A DNA stretch of 5,573 nt. It comes from Pseudomonadota bacterium. GTDB taxonomy: Bacteria > Pseudomonadota > Gammaproteobacteria > Burkholderiales > Burkholderiaceae_D. Below, in pieces: positions 4,750-5,573 of the stretch (its first letter is position 1; the number at the start of each line of letters is the position of its first letter). Location of the stretch: assembly GCA_023416415.1 (NCBI GenBank), contig JAEZHR010000212.1, forward strand, positions 1 to 5,573, written 5' to 3'. Made by a program: the position numbers and the translations under genes. A model generated the notes under the pieces. It was not told the origin of the DNA. It ran no database searches and saw only the letters and a program-made list of their open reading frames with translations.

Positions 4750-4784
4750 GCAAGCCCGGACATTGTTTCCATTATTACATTTTT

Positions 4785-5219
4785 ATGCGCTCACGCCGGT
4801 TCGTCCTGCCCACTTCCTGTCTGGCCCTACTCCTGTGGCTCGCCCCTTCCACTGCCGCGGCACAAGCGGCGACCGAGGCACGGCTCCAGCACGAACAGTA
4901 CGGCGGTCTGGTGGTCAACGAGACGGTCTCCGTGGTCGGTCATGACTTCTATCGACACTTTGCCGCCGTATGGCGCGAAGACGAACTAAGCGAGCGCTTC
5001 ACGCTGTCGGTGCTTGAACAGACCTCGGCGCGCTGGGGAAGCCGGGTGCGTGTGGAGTATGCCCGGCGCGTCATTTATCAGAGATACCTGCCCATCTCAC
5101 GCCCGGCCATCCCGGCGATAGGCCGGGAGGCAGCGGAGATCGTCCGCCAGCGCATCGTCGATACGGAAGTCGATCGCCTTCTGTTTCGCGAAACAGACCT
5201 CGCACCGGACGAAATCTGA
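4785..5219 (+). CDS. csgE: Curli assembly/secretion protein CsgE
   Basis: This is a 144-aa exported protein. A signal peptide spans residues 1-28 (basic MRSRR, hydrophobic LALLLWLA, cleavage after AQA). The mature part carries the CsgE pattern: 'VNETVSVVGHDFYRHFAAVW' (44-63), 'SARWGSRVRV' (81-90) and the C-terminal 'DLAPDEI' (138-144), corresponding to GHDFYRAF, SARWGS and DLAHDEF of E. coli CsgE. CsgE is a periplasmic adaptor that caps the CsgG outer-membrane channel and directs curli subunits such as CsgA to it. It is first in the operon, with csgF 14 bases downstream. No Shine-Dalgarno is visible before the ATG (the upstream stretch is ATTACATTTTT), so initiation may depend on an unstructured AT-rich leader. 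Confidence 0.96.
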   Translation: MRSRRFVLPTSCLALLLWLAPSTAAAQAATEARLQHEQYGGLVVNETVSVVGHDFYRHFAAVWREDELSERFTLSVLEQTSARWGSRVRVEYARRVIYQRYLPISRPAIPAIGREAAEIVRQRIVDTEVDRLLFRETDLAPDEI

Positions 5220-5222
5220 ATC

Positions 5223-5227
5223 AGGAA
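5223..5227 (+). promoter_or_regulatory. Ribosome binding site of csgF
   Basis: AGGAA lies six bases before the csgF ATG at 5234, inside the 14-base gap after csgE. It supports tightly coupled expression of the two genes. Confidence 0.6.
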
Positions 5228-5233
5228 ACGAAC

Positions 5234-5573
5234 ATGAAATTCAAACACCGAACATCTCTACCGCTGCGCAAGCCACTGTCATTGCTCGCACTCGTCCTGC
5301 CGCTGATCAGCACTCAGGCCTCCGAGCTGGTCTATACCCCCATCAACCCAAGCTTCGGGGGCAATCCCCTGAACGGATCGGTACTGCTAGGCGTCGCCCA
5401 GGCACAAAACAACACCAAGGACCCTGCGACGGCCGCCAAGACGCAAAGCACACAGCAATCCGCCCTCTCGCAATTCAACGACATGCTTGAACGCGCCGTA
5501 CTGAACCGACTCGCTTCGGCCGCCGTCGGCGGGGTCGTCGGCGACAGGGGGCAGCTGATACCCGGCACCGTGC
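5234..5573 (+). CDS. csgF: Curli assembly protein CsgF, 3' end beyond the window
   Basis: 113 codons are present and the frame is open to the right edge. Residues 1-29 form a signal peptide (basic start MKFKHR, hydrophobic LSLLALVLPLIS, cleavage after TQA). The mature N-terminus 'ELVYTPINPSFGGNPLNG' followed by 'LLGVAQAQNNTKDP' matches the most conserved part of CsgF (FRNPNFGGNP.NG, LL..AQAQN..KDP), the segment that plugs into the CsgG pore and forms its second constriction. CsgF is surface-exposed and couples secretion through CsgG to nucleation of curli fibres by CsgB. A Gln/Ser/Ala-rich segment and 'LSQFNDMLERAVLNRLASAAV' follow, as in other members. The gene overlaps no neighbour and is translated from its own binding site directly after csgE. 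csgG would be expected next, outside the window. Confidence 0.95.
   Translation, partial: MKFKHRTSLPLRKPLSLLALVLPLISTQASELVYTPINPSFGGNPLNGSVLLGVAQAQNNTKDPATAAKTQSTQQSALSQFNDMLERAVLNRLASAAVGGVVGDRGQLIPGTV

Overview
This GC-rich window looks like chromosomal DNA of a Gram-negative bacterium, most likely a betaproteobacterium (Burkholderiales, perhaps Oxalobacteraceae-like). The evidence is periplasmic/outer-membrane curli secretion genes, a YjbJ-type CsbD protein, and a LysR/phosphatase/acyl-CoA dehydrogenase cluster. The placement is inferred from protein flavour, not from a marker gene.

Layout. (1) 1-71, minus: the first 23 codons of a probable methyl-accepting chemotaxis protein. An FNR-type site and a -10 element lie upstream in exact class II geometry (143-184), suggesting expression under low oxygen. 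(2) 282-608, minus: a 108-aa helix-turn-helix protein of unknown role, followed by a 13-bp hairpin. (3) 902-1451, plus: two small stress-type genes, a CsbD/YjbJ-family protein and a GlsB/YeaQ/YmgE-family membrane protein. A very good sigma-54 (-24/-12) promoter precedes the first, and a short GC-rich palindrome lies about 140 bp further up. A strong 11-bp hairpin separates the pair from the convergent next unit. (4) 1514-3502, minus: a histidine-phosphatase-fold protein and an ACAD10/11-like acyl-CoA dehydrogenase, probably one operon. A LysR regulator (3611-4513, plus) is divergent from it. The 108-bp gap holds a sigma-70 promoter for the operon (TTGATG-17-TATGCT) whose -35 lies inside a T-N11-A LysR-type dyad. 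(5) 4785-5573, plus: csgE and the start of csgF, curli accessory genes. Upstream lie a TTGACA-17-GATGAT promoter, a 9+9 bp palindrome covering its -35, and three TTGCC half-sites.

How it works together. The window is a set of independent small transcription units whose control signals are unusually readable: FNR/oxygen for taxis, sigma-54 for the stress pair, LysR autogenous/divergent control for the acyl-CoA unit, and a palindromic operator for curli export. The acyl-CoA unit is metabolically intriguing. The dehydrogenase has Asp where classical enzymes have the catalytic Glu, as I recall for the ACAD10/11 group that acts on phosphorylated 4-hydroxyacyl-CoA. Its partner is a phosphatase-fold protein that lacks the usual second catalytic His. 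No kinase is visible here.

Gaps between genes are all under 300 bases. 72-281 holds the FNR promoter and a hairpin. 609-901 holds the sigma-54 promoter and a palindrome, and I could not assign a convincing promoter for the helix-turn-helix gene there. 4514-4784 holds a weak hairpin and the csg control region. No RNA genes, insertion sequences, CRISPR arrays or attachment sites were seen.
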